Below, piece after piece: positions 7,867 to 15,985 of a DNA stretch of 34,233 nt. Source of the DNA: Prado023 sp963736425 (GTDB lineage Bacteria; Actinomycetota; Actinomycetes; S36-B12; CAIYMF01). The notes below the pieces were generated by a model. The model was not told the DNA's origin. It ran no database searches and was given only the letters and a program-made list of their open reading frames with translations. Within the stretch, counting starts at the first letter, position 1. Each line of letters begins with the position of its first letter. The DNA lies in assembly GCA_963736425.1 (NCBI GenBank), contig CAVTOX010000039.1:1-34233 (forward strand), given 5' to 3'. The translations under genes were made by a program, and so were the position numbers.

Positions 7867-7913
7867 GGTGGTGGTCGATTCGGTCGATTCACCCGACCGA
7901 ATCGACCACCACC
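7867..7913. terminator. Bidirectional terminator, perfect 20-bp stem
   Basis: Left arm 7867-7886 and right arm 7894-7913 are fully complementary over 20 bp, with a 7-base loop 7887-7893. It lies between the convergent rskA and vanZ-like genes and can serve both strands. The vanZ-like stop codon (7889-7891) falls in the loop, so the right arm is coding sequence for the last residues of that protein. Confidence 0.85.
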
Positions 7914-8252
7914 TCCTCGGGCTCGTGCCATTTCCTGGTCACCAGGGCACCCAGTGCCACTCCGGCGAGGTCTGCCAGCACATCCGCCCCCTCGGCGGAA
8001 CGATCCGCGAGCAGGGCGCCCTGGATGACCTCACTGAGCGGGGCGTGCACAGCCATCAGCCCGATCACCCAGCCGCGCGGCGCACCGGCCGCAATGAGGG
8101 CGACGGTCGGAAGGGCGAACACCGCGATGTGCACGAGCTTGTCCAACGGCAGGCCCCCGGTGGCGATTGCCGGTGCCCGCGGGGCGTACAGCACGGCGAA
8201 CTGCAGTCCCACTGACACCGACCGCCGCGGCAACACGCGTCGAGCGGGACAT
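7889..8252 (-). CDS. VanZ-like small membrane protein, probable one-base frameshift near its start
   Basis: About 120 residues if repaired. The visible body LDKLVHIAVFALPTVALIAA, then several hydrophobic segments and the VIQGALL...R..D..D..A pattern, fits the VanZ-like family of small membrane proteins of uncertain role. Two starts are possible. The GTG at 8236 is in the same frame as the body and gives 115 residues. The ATG at 8252 is preceded by a textbook leaderless promoter (TACGGT, six bases, ATG) but needs one G removed at 8208-8210 to join the body, giving MSRSTRVAAAVGVSGLQFAV. I prefer the ATG. The stop codon lies in the loop of a terminator hairpin. Confidence 0.65.
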
Positions 8253-8264
8253 GGCTCTACCGTA
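8253..8264 (-). promoter_or_regulatory. Leaderless promoter of the VanZ-like gene
   Basis: TACGGT (8264-8259 on minus) is followed by six bases and the ATG at 8252. This equals the geometry of seven other genes in the window. On the plus strand the same bases offer TACCGT (8258-8263) as a -10 for the ClC gene, so the two promoters would overlap back to back. Confidence 0.55.
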
Positions 8265-8315
8265 AGGCGCGCAGACGCCGGCCACGACCGGCCCGCAGGA
8301 GGTGGAGGGCCAGAC

Positions 8316-9635
8316 ATGAGCGCGGAGACACTCCCCCCGATCGAGCCAGCCGAGACAACCGACGGTCCCGCGGCACCACGAGCACGGCAGGTCGCGGTCC
8401 TCTGCGCGATTGCGATCGCCGTGGGGCTCGTGGCGGGCCTGGGGGCATCGATCTTCGTGAAGGTCGAGCACACCCTTCAGCACTTCCTCTGGACCGACCT
8501 GCCCGACCTGCTCGGCTATGCAGCGGCCCCCTGGTGGCTCGTCATCGTCCTGCTGGTCACCGGTGCCCTGATCACCTTCGGCGCGATGAAGCTGCCCGGC
8601 CACGCCGGACACTCCCCGCTGGACGGCTTCGGCCTGGACATCGGTCCCCGCGAGGTCCTCTCAGTGATCCTCGCCGCACTTGGGTCGCTGTCCTTCGGAG
8701 CGGTCCTGGGACCTGAGGCCCCGCTGATGGCCATCGGCACCGCGCTGGGCGCGCTGGCGTTCCGCAACCCGCAGAGCCCGGTGCGCATGGTCATGATGCT
8801 CGCCGGCGGCATGGCCGCGGTCGGCGCGATCTTCGGGAACCCCTTGATCACCGCGATCCTGCTGCTCGAGTTCGCCGTCGCCGCTGGCGGCGCCCTGGCC
8901 ACGGCTCCCGTGCTCATGGCCGCGCTCGCGGCTCTGGCCAGCGGGTACGCCCTGCAGGTGGGTGTCGAGTCCTGGTCAGGGTTGGGTGAGGCTGCGCTGG
9001 GACTTCCCGGCCTGCCCCCCTACCCGGACGTGCAGGTCATCGATGTCGCCTGGGCGATTCCCCTGGCGGTCGTCGTTGCGATCGTCGCGATCCTGGCCCG
9101 GATCGCCGGAGAGGAGGTCGCCGCGGTCGCCAAGCGGGCACCCCTGCAGACCATCGTCACGGCCGGCGTGGTCGTGGCCCTGTGCGCCGTTGCCGTCTCC
9201 GAGTTGACGGGTGAGGGCCTGGACCTGGTCCTCTTCTCGGGGCAGTCGGCCATGCCGGCCTACCTCGGGATCACCAGCCTGTCGACGGCTGCCGTCGTCC
9301 TGGTCGGCAAGTACATCGCCTACGCGGCCTCGCTCGGGGGCGGCTTCCGGGGCGGCCAGATCTTCCCGGCGATCGCCCTCGGGGCCCTTGTGGCCACGAT
9401 GTGCTCGCTGCTCATCGACGGCACCTCCGTCTCGGCGCTGGCCGCCACAGCCATCGCCGCGTCGACGGCCGCGATGATCCGCCTGCCGTTCATGGCCACG
9501 CTCCTGGCGGTCATGCTGACCTACCCGGCCGGCGGCGCCACGACGGTCACCGCGATCATCGGGACCCTGGTCGGCCTGCTGACCCGCATGGCCGCCGAGG
9601 AGCGCATGCCGCGACTGCGACCGCACCAGCACTGA
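8316..9635 (+). CDS. ClC-family chloride channel or Cl-/H+ antiporter
   Basis: 439 residues with many membrane segments. The selectivity-filter region reads GAVLGPEAPL with the gating glutamate at E134 (family motif GxEGP, here GPEAP). A second conserved stretch, GGGFRGGQIFPAI, matches the GGxFxP region. The ATG at 8316 is chosen because the strong sites AGGAGG and GGAGGG lie 7-15 bases upstream, although the frame is open further back. The protein likely moves chloride or a similar anion across the plasma membrane. It is transcribed away from the VanZ-like gene. Whether it is a channel or an exchanger cannot be decided from the motifs. Confidence 0.85.
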   Translation: MSAETLPPIEPAETTDGPAAPRARQVAVLCAIAIAVGLVAGLGASIFVKVEHTLQHFLWTDLPDLLGYAAAPWWLVIVLLVTGALITFGAMKLPGHAGHSPLDGFGLDIGPREVLSVILAALGSLSFGAVLGPEAPLMAIGTALGALAFRNPQSPVRMVMMLAGGMAAVGAIFGNPLITAILLLEFAVAAGGALATAPVLMAALAALASGYALQVGVESWSGLGEAALGLPGLPPYPDVQVIDVAWAIPLAVVVAIVAILARIAGEEVAAVAKRAPLQTIVTAGVVVALCAVAVSELTGEGLDLVLFSGQSAMPAYLGITSLSTAAVVLVGKYIAYAASLGGGFRGGQIFPAIALGALVATMCSLLIDGTSVSALAATAIAASTAAMIRLPFMATLLAVMLTYPAGGATTVTAIIGTLVGLLTRMAAEERMPRLRPHQH

Positions 9636-9637
9636 CA

Positions 9638-9663
9638 CCGAGGTCGAGTCCGCGACCGCTCGG
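9638..9663 (+). terminator. Candidate terminator after the ClC gene
   Basis: CCGAGGTCG pairs with CGACC-gc-TCGG, a 9-bp stem with a 2-base bulge, starting two bases after the ClC stop codon. There is no T-tract. Confidence 0.4.
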
Positions 9664-9734
9664 CACGCTTGGGGCGCCGGGATCGCCGGTGGTATGGGGC
9701 TTTCGCGAAGAATGTACGTGCCGGACTTGCGATT

Positions 9735-9774
9735 GTTACCCGCCGGTAGCATCATGAGGTTACTGACGGGTAAC
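9735..9774 (+). promoter_or_regulatory. Two tandem palindromic operators at the fadE promoter
   Basis: Site 1, GTTACCCGCCGGTAGC (9735-9750), and site 2, GTTACTGACGGGTAAC (9759-9774), are both 16-bp palindromes of the form GTTAC-N6-GTAAC; site 1 has one mismatch. Their centres are 24 bp apart. A TAGCAT -10 (9747-9752) overlaps the end of site 1, and the transcript would start at the first base of site 2, so a bound protein would block transcription. The symmetry and spacing suit a TetR-type repressor of fatty-acid genes, but the regulator is not identified. The rest of 9636-9827 shows nothing else clear. Confidence 0.7.
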
Positions 9775-9827
9775 CCGCCTGCGTTGGGCTGTACCCGAAC
9801 CACGCCGCGAACACCGAAGGAGATCGG

Positions 9828-11675
9828 ATGTCCCACTACAAGGCCAATCTGCGCGACATCGAGTTCAACCTCTTCGAGGTATTCGGTGCTGCCGACCGAC
9901 TGGGCTCAGGCCCGTACGCCGAGCTCGATGCGGGCACCGTCAAGGAGGTCCTGCGCGAGGTCCGCACCCTGTGCGAGGGCCCGCTGGCCGAGTCCTTCGT
10001 GGACGCCGATCGCAACCCGCCGAAGTACGACCCGAAGTCGATGTCGGTGGAGATGCCGGAGTCCTTCAAGAAGTCCTACGCCGCGCTCATGGAGTCCGGC
10101 TACTGGCGCCTGGACCTGCCCGAGCACATGGGCGGCTCCGGCGCCCCGCCCTCGGTCCGCTGGTCGGTGGCTGAGATGGTCCTGGGCGCGAACCCGGCGC
10201 TCTACATGTACATGTCGGGCCCTGGCTTCGCCTCCATCGTCGACCACCTCGGCAACGAGGAGCAGAAGTCGTGGGCCCAGATCATGGTCGATCGCGAGTG
10301 GGGCGCGACCATGGTGCTCACCGAGCCCGATGCCGGTTCCGACGTCGGCGCCGGGACGACCAAGGCCTTCCTGCAGGAGGACGGCTCCTGGCACATCGAG
10401 GGCGTGAAGCGCTTCATCACCTCCGGTGAGCACGACATGACCGAGAACATCGTGCACCTGGTCCTGGCCCGTCCGGCCAACGTCGAGGGCCTCGGGGGCG
10501 TCGGCACCAAGGGCCTGAGCCTGTTCTTCGTCCCCAAGTACCACTTCGATGCCGAGGGCAATGTCGGCGAGCGCAACGGCGCATTCGTGACCAACGTCGA
10601 GAAGAAGATGGGCCTCAAGGTCTCCACGACCTGCGAGATCACCTTCGGCCAGAACGGCGTCCCGGCACAGGGCTGGCTCGTCGGCGACGTCCACGACGGC
10701 ATCGCACAGATGTTCAAGGTCATCGAGTACGCCCGCATGATGGTCGGAACGAAGGCCATCGCCACGCTGTCCACCGGATACCTCAACTCGCTGGAGTACG
10801 CCAGGAGCCGCGTGCAGGGCGCAGACCTGACCCAGATGATGGACAAGAAGGCACCGCGCGTCACCATCACCGCGCACCCCGACGTGCGTCGCAGCCTGAT
10901 GCTGCAGAAGTCCTACGCCGAGGGCATGCGGGCCCTGATCCACCTGACGTCCTACTACCAGGACCAGATCCACATGGCCGAGAATGGCGCCACCCCCGAA
11001 ATCGATGCCGACATGGCCACCCGGCTCAACGACCTGCTGCTGCCCATCGTCAAGGGCGTCGGCTCGGAGCGCTCCTACGAGCTGCTCGCGACCTCGCTGC
11101 AGACGTTCGGTGGGTCGGGCTTCCTGCAGGACTACCCGATCGAGCAGTACATCCGCGACGCCAAGATCGACACCCTCTACGAGGGCACCACGGCGATCCA
11201 GGGCCTGGACTTCTTCTTCCGCAAGATGGTCCGCGACCAGTTCAAGGCCGTGATGTACCTCGGCGGCCAGGTGGCCGAGTTCGTCAAGGGTGACGAGGGC
11301 GGCTCGCTGACCCACGAGCGCGAGCTGCTCGGCAAGGCCCTGGAGGACACGCAGGCTGTGATCGGCGTCCTCGGCGGCTGGGCGATGGGCTCGCAGACCA
11401 ACCCCACCGAGATCTACAAGGTCGGCCTGAACACCACCCGCCTGCTCATGATGATGGGCGACCTGGTCATCGGCTACCTGCTGCTCAAGCAGGCCGAGGT
11501 GGCCGAGAAGGCGCTGGCCGCCGGTGCGACGGCCAGGGACGTGCCGTTCTACGAGGGCAAGGTCGCCGCCGCGAAGTGGTTCGCCGCCAACAGGCTGCCG
11601 CTGCTCGCCTCCGAGCGCGCCGTGGCCGAGGCGACCACCGGTGAGCTCATGGACGTTCCGGAGGCCGACTTCTAG
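9828..11675 (+). CDS. fadE5: Acyl-CoA dehydrogenase, FadE5-like
   Basis: 615 residues, the length of the long FadE5-type acyl-CoA dehydrogenases rather than the ~380-residue common form. The N-terminus MSHYKANLRDIEFNLFEV is the FadE5 signature. FAD-binding and substrate motifs include MVLTEPDAGSDVGA and WHIEGVKRFITSGEHD. The catalytic base is E452 in DTLYEGTTAIQ, and a C-terminal extension follows. It introduces the first double bond in beta-oxidation, probably with broad chain-length use, in the cytosol. The ATG at 9828 has GAAGGAG five to ten bases upstream. It is a single-gene unit with its own operators upstream and a strong terminator downstream. Confidence 0.93.
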   Translation: MSHYKANLRDIEFNLFEVFGAADRLGSGPYAELDAGTVKEVLREVRTLCEGPLAESFVDADRNPPKYDPKSMSVEMPESFKKSYAALMESGYWRLDLPEHMGGSGAPPSVRWSVAEMVLGANPALYMYMSGPGFASIVDHLGNEEQKSWAQIMVDREWGATMVLTEPDAGSDVGAGTTKAFLQEDGSWHIEGVKRFITSGEHDMTENIVHLVLARPANVEGLGGVGTKGLSLFFVPKYHFDAEGNVGERNGAFVTNVEKKMGLKVSTTCEITFGQNGVPAQGWLVGDVHDGIAQMFKVIEYARMMVGTKAIATLSTGYLNSLEYARSRVQGADLTQMMDKKAPRVTITAHPDVRRSLMLQKSYAEGMRALIHLTSYYQDQIHMAENGATPEIDADMATRLNDLLLPIVKGVGSERSYELLATSLQTFGGSGFLQDYPIEQYIRDAKIDTLYEGTTAIQGLDFFFRKMVRDQFKAVMYLGGQVAEFVKGDEGGSLTHERELLGKALEDTQAVIGVLGGWAMGSQTNPTEIYKVGLNTTRLLMMMGDLVIGYLLLKQAEVAEKALAAGATARDVPFYEGKVAAAKWFAANRLPLLASERAVAEATTGELMDVPEADF

Positions 11676-11733
11676 AGGATCCCCCCCGGGCGACCCCCGG
11701 GGCTCCGAACCCCTCTCCGGGGGAACGAACCCG

Positions 11734-11779
11734 ATCGGGCCCCATCCGCGTGGCGCACACCACGCAGGTGGGGCCCGAT
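11734..11779 (+). terminator. Terminator after fadE
   Basis: Two 20-base arms (11734-11753 and 11760-11779) pair at 18 of 20 positions around a 6-base loop. The hairpin sits 58 bases past the fadE stop and before the rhodanese promoter. There is no long T-run. Confidence 0.8.
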
Positions 11780-11819
11780 TGCGTTCGCTGCAACGGGTTC
11801 TCGCAGCGCTGCGGATCGT

Positions 11820-11835
11820 ATACCCTTGGGGGTAT
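11820..11835 (+). promoter_or_regulatory. CsoR/CstR-like operator overlapping -10 and start codon of the rhodanese lipoprotein
   Basis: ATACCCTTGGGGGTAT is a palindrome (ATACCC / GGGTAT, 4-base centre) of the kind bound by the CsoR family of copper and persulfide repressors. It contains a TACCCT -10 (11821-11826), seven bases before the ATG at 11834, so transcription would be leaderless and the operator runs into the first two bases of the start codon. Regulator identity is inferred from the motif type only. No csoR-like gene is in the window. Confidence 0.65.
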
Positions 11836-12232
11836 GCGTCGACTTCTTGCACTCCTTGCCATCCTGCTCGGCACGACGGCCCTTCTGGGGGGCTGCTCCT
11901 CACCCGGCGGTTCGGTCCAGAACGTCTCAGCCGAGGAGTTCATGACCACCTCCGCCGAGGCGGGCACAGTCGTGGTGGACGTGCGCACCCCCGATGAGTA
12001 CGCCGCGGGCCACGTGGACGGCGCCATCAACGTCGACGTCGAGTCCGCGGACTTCGGCGCGCAGATCGCCGCCCTGCCCAAGGACACCCAGTACGCGGTG
12101 TACTGCCGTTCGGGTCGTCGGTCCACGCTGGCCACCGACCAGATGTCAGAAGCGGGCTTCAGTTCGCTGGTCAACCTCCAGGGCGGAATCGCGGACCTGC
12201 AGGCTGCCGGCGCCCCGATCGTGACGGGCTGA
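11834..12232 (+). CDS. Rhodanese-domain lipoprotein
   Basis: 132 residues. A lipoprotein signal starts with MRRLLALLAILL and ends at C21 (LGGC). The rest is a single rhodanese domain with VDVRTPDEYAAGHVDGAINV and the active-site loop CRSGRRS, whose C91 would carry the persulfide. It should be anchored outside the membrane and transfer sulfane sulfur or detoxify persulfide or cyanide. The ATG at 11834 is favoured because the MRR signal peptide begins there and because a leaderless promoter places the transcript start at about this base. The frame is open further upstream. The CsoR/CstR-like operator suggests control by copper or reactive sulfur. Confidence 0.87.
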   Translation: MRRLLALLAILLGTTALLGGCSSPGGSVQNVSAEEFMTTSAEAGTVVVDVRTPDEYAAGHVDGAINVDVESADFGAQIAALPKDTQYAVYCRSGRRSTLATDQMSEAGFSSLVNLQGGIADLQAAGAPIVTG

Positions 12233-12314
12233 GACGGGCTGAACCCCGTGACCGGCTGAACAGGCCGCATGGTCCACCGCTTCTCCCACGACACACCGGG
12301 TGAGAGCCGGTCGC

Positions 12315-13112
<798 letters not shown>

Positions 13113-13122
13113 GATCGAAAGG

Positions 13123-13365
13123 TTAGCCCGCAGCCAGGGCTGCCCGCAGCCGGGCCTCGTCCACATGCCAGACGCCGACCACCGCACCGTCGACCAACGT
13201 GACCGGGATCTGCTCCCAGTAGAGGTCGGCGAGCGCCGGGTCGTCGAGGATCGAGGCCTCCGCCCACGCCACATCCAGGTCCGCGCACACCCGCTGGATC
13301 ACGATGCGCGCCTGGTCACACAGGTGGCATCCGGGCTTGCCCACCAACCGGACCCGAGAGGTCAC
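13123..13365 (-). CDS. Glutaredoxin-like (NrdH-type) small redox protein
   Basis: 80 residues with active site GCHLC (C13, C16) after the first strand RVRLVGKPG, then a thioredoxin fold with cis-proline region QIPVTLVDG. This matches the small glutaredoxin-like proteins beside serB1 in mycobacteria (Rv0508 type). The GTG at 13365 overlaps the stop of the acyl-CoA synthetase (GTGA), so translation is coupled. It is cytosolic. The partner is unknown; mycothiol systems or ribonucleotide reductase are possible. Confidence 0.85.
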   Translation of the reverse strand: MTSRVRLVGKPGCHLCDQARIVIQRVCADLDVAWAEASILDDPALADLYWEQIPVTLVDGAVVGVWHVDEARLRAALAAG

Positions 13366-14861
13366 TCGCGCACGCCCTTGAGCTTGCCCTTGGTGATCTT
13401 GCCGGTCGCCGCCCGGGGCAGCTTCGTCGCGAACTCGATGAGGGAGGGGCACTTGAACCTGGCCAGGCGAGCCTCGCAGAAGGCCCGGAGGTCGTCGGGC
13501 TCGGGCACGCCCTTCTTCAGGACCACCACCGCCTTCACGGACTCCCCGGTCAGCGGGTGCGGGACTCCGATGACTGCGATCTCGGCCACGGCAGGGTGGG
13601 CGGCCATCACGGCCTCCACCTCACGGGGGTAGACGTTGAACCCGGAGACGATGATGAGGTCCCGCCGGCGGTCCACGAGCCGGTAGTCGCCGTCCTCATC
13701 GAGGATGGCGACATCGCCGGTGTGGAACCAGCCGTCCGCGTCGACCCCACCGGAGCCGTCGGGCCAGTAGCCGGACAGCACGGACCTGGCCTTGACCCAG
13801 ACCTCGCCCGGATCACCCTCGTCGACCTCCTGGCCCGAGGTGTCGCGCAACGACACCTGGACCCCGGACAGCGGCCGCCCGACCGAGCCGGGCTTCGCGC
13901 GCCGGGCCACGAGCGTCGAGGTGACCACCGGGCAGCACTCGGTGAGGCCGTAGCCCTCCCAGATGGGCTTGCCGGTGATGGTGGCGAACTGGGCGAAGAC
14001 ATCTGGGGGCAGCGCCGAGGCTCCGCTGATCAGCAGGCGCACGCCGTCCATCGACTCGCGAAGTGACCCCTCCGCACTCCACGACACGTACATCGGCGGG
14101 GCGCCGGCGATGTTGGTCACGCCCAACTCGCGGACGGCCGCCAGCGAGGAGCGGGGCTCGAAGCGGTCGAGCAGCACACACGTGGCGCCCACCTTGGCCA
14201 CGAGCCCCAGCCCGGCGTTGAGGCCGTAGATGTGGAACATGGGCAGCACGAGCAGCAGTCGGTCGTCGGGCTCCATGGCCGCCGGCCGGCGGACCTTGGC
14301 CAGGGCGTCGATGTTGGCCCGCATCGCGCCATGGCTGAGCATCGCGCCCTTGGGCTGACCTTCGCTGCCGGAGGTGTACATGAGGACCGCGAGGTCCTTG
14401 GCCTGCGTCTTCGGAGGCGCGAACGCCCCGCGACCGCCGGGCCCGGCGCCGACCATCTCCGCTCCCTCCGCGGAGTCGACGGCGATGACGCGGGTCGCAG
14501 GCGCCCGCTTCGCGACCGATGCCCCGACCTTGGCAGCACTCGCGTCGAGCAGCAGGATCTCGGCCCCGGCGTCGTTGCACAGCCGGCTGACCTCCAGGCT
14601 GGTGTACCCCGTGTTGATCGGCACTGCCACCAGGCCTGCTCGCAGGACGCCGAAGTAGGCGATCGCGAACTCCGGGCGGTTGCCGATCATCAGCGCCACC
14701 CGCGCCCCCTTGCTCAGACCCGACTGGGTGAGGGCTCGCGCGGCCCGATCGACGCGCTGATCGACCTCGGCCCACGTGAGCTGCGAGCTGCGGGTCACGA
14801 GGGCTGGGTGGTCCGGGCGGGCAGCGGCCGACTCGCGCACGAGGTCAGCAATGTTCGTCAC
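13362..14861 (-). CDS. Fatty acyl-CoA / AMP-forming acyl synthetase
   Basis: 499 residues of the ANL adenylating superfamily. Motifs in order: P-loop YTSGSEGQPKG (162-172), the adenine-contact stretch around WEGYGLTECCP, the hinge region HTGDVAILDEDGDYRLVDRRRD, and the late PRAATGKI with the catalytic lysine. It activates a fatty or aryl acid with ATP and CoA in the cytosol. The start is a GTG at 14861, with CACACT six bases upstream, a weak version of the leaderless promoter seen at neighbours. It heads an operon with the glutaredoxin and nitrilase genes and is divergent from the SerB1-like gene, with 40 bases between the starts. The acid substrate is not determinable. Confidence 0.9.
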   Translation of the reverse strand: MTNIADLVRESAAARPDHPALVTRSSQLTWAEVDQRVDRAARALTQSGLSKGARVALMIGNRPEFAIAYFGVLRAGLVAVPINTGYTSLEVSRLCNDAGAEILLLDASAAKVGASVAKRAPATRVIAVDSAEGAEMVGAGPGGRGAFAPPKTQAKDLAVLMYTSGSEGQPKGAMLSHGAMRANIDALAKVRRPAAMEPDDRLLLVLPMFHIYGLNAGLGLVAKVGATCVLLDRFEPRSSLAAVRELGVTNIAGAPPMYVSWSAEGSLRESMDGVRLLISGASALPPDVFAQFATITGKPIWEGYGLTECCPVVTSTLVARRAKPGSVGRPLSGVQVSLRDTSGQEVDEGDPGEVWVKARSVLSGYWPDGSGGVDADGWFHTGDVAILDEDGDYRLVDRRRDLIIVSGFNVYPREVEAVMAAHPAVAEIAVIGVPHPLTGESVKAVVVLKKGVPEPDDLRAFCEARLARFKCPSLIEFATKLPRAATGKITKGKLKGVRE

Positions 14862-14889
14862 ACGAGCAGTGTGGCATGTCGAATCCGGC

Positions 14890-14901
14890 TAGGCTCGCCC
14901 C
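14890..14901 (+). promoter_or_regulatory. Leaderless promoter of the SerB1-like gene
   Basis: TAGGCT (14890-14895), six bases, then the GTG at 14902. The transcript should begin at the start codon itself. The whole divergent region is only 40 bases. Confidence 0.6.
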
Positions 14902-15930
14902 GTGGCCGAATCGCCGAATGCCCCGCAGGGCCGGGCGACGCCTGAGGAATTCGAGGCTGACGACGCGGTCGAGCGCGGCCATGCCGGCCCGTTCGACACA
15001 GATGCGGGGTCTTCGCAGGCCACCGACATCGTCGCGACGGCCACCCCGGACGGGCCTGACGCGGGTGAGTCCGGAGAGGACGGCCCCGAGCCCTCCAGCG
15101 ACTGGCTGACCGAGGGGATCACTGCCCTGGAGCCGGAGAACGCCGGACCGGGCGCGGCCGCGTTCTTCGACATCGACAACACGATCATGCGCGGGTCGAG
15201 CATCGTCGCTCTCGCGAAGGGCATGGCCGACCGGGACTACTTCACCACCAGCGAGGTGGTGGACTTCACCTGGAAACAGCTGAAGTACGTGCTGTCCGGC
15301 CGGGAGAACATGGACGACATGGCCCAGGCCACCGAGAACGGCCTGTTGTTCGTCAAGGGCCGCGAGCCGCGCGAGATCGAGGACATGGCCGAGCAGGCCT
15401 ACGACGAGCGCATGGTCGGACGCCTGTGGGCCGGCACCGTCGAGCTGGCGGAGGCGCACAAGGCGCTCGGCCACGAGGTGTGGCTGGTCTCCGCGACCCC
15501 CGTCGAGGTCGCGGACGTGATCGCCCGTCGCCTGGGACTCACCGGCGGGCTCGGGACGATCGCCGAGGTCGCCGACGGGCACTACACCGGCAAGCTTGAC
15601 GGCGTCCCGCTGCACGGCGCCGCGAAGGTCGAGGTGATCCAGCGTCTCGCCGCCGAGCGCGACCTTGACCTGACCCGGTCGGCTGCCTACTCCGACTCGT
15701 CCAACGACATCCCGATGCTCTCGTCGGTCGGCTGCGCCGTGGCGATCAACCCGGACGGAGCGCTGCGGTCCCACGCGAGGTCAGCCGGCTGGCCGATCCG
15801 CGACTACCGGGTCCGCGGCAAGGAGTCGGTCCGCAAGGGCGTTCCGGCAGCTGCCGCCGCGGGACTGGTTGCCGGTGCCGCCGTCGGCGTGGCCAAGGGG
15901 ATCGCGGTCTACCGCGGCCGAAGCGGCTGA
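14902..15930 (+). CDS. HAD-IB phosphatase, SerB1-like
   Basis: 342 residues. Residues 1-80 are an acidic, Ala/Pro/Gly-rich, probably disordered extension. The HAD core follows with motif I DIDNT (D90, D92), motif II LVSATP and motif III SDSSND (D265, D269). A C-terminal Ala/Val-rich hydrophobic stretch (from VPAAAAAGLVAG) may be a membrane anchor or amphipathic helix. Members are called phosphoserine phosphatase-like, but the genetic link to the adjacent glycerolipid acyltransferase suggests a lipid phosphate as substrate. The GTG at 14902 is set by the leaderless promoter. It converges with the acyltransferase gene. Confidence 0.87.
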   Translation: MAESPNAPQGRATPEEFEADDAVERGHAGPFDTDAGSSQATDIVATATPDGPDAGESGEDGPEPSSDWLTEGITALEPENAGPGAAAFFDIDNTIMRGSSIVALAKGMADRDYFTTSEVVDFTWKQLKYVLSGRENMDDMAQATENGLLFVKGREPREIEDMAEQAYDERMVGRLWAGTVELAEAHKALGHEVWLVSATPVEVADVIARRLGLTGGLGTIAEVADGHYTGKLDGVPLHGAAKVEVIQRLAAERDLDLTRSAAYSDSSNDIPMLSSVGCAVAINPDGALRSHARSAGWPIRDYRVRGKESVRKGVPAAAAAGLVAGAAVGVAKGIAVYRGRSG

Positions 15931-15931
15931 G

Positions 15932-15953
15932 CCGCCCAGCGCGAGCGGGGCGG
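15932..15953. terminator. Candidate bidirectional terminator
   Basis: CCGCCC pairs with GGGCGG across a 10-base loop, between the convergent SerB1-like and acyltransferase genes. The stem is short and there is no T-tract. Confidence 0.35.
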
Positions 15954-15985
15954 ACGTCCAGCGACCGTGGGGGCAGACTGCTGAC

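Noticed and set aside
9906..11903. 665-codon open frame antisense to fadE
   Set aside because: fadE is a clear full-length enzyme with motifs and its own promoter. Long antisense frames are expected at this G+C content.
12233..12314. Repeated acgggctga in the gap between rhodanese and nitrilase genes
   Set aside because: It is too short and imperfect to call a repeat or a terminator.
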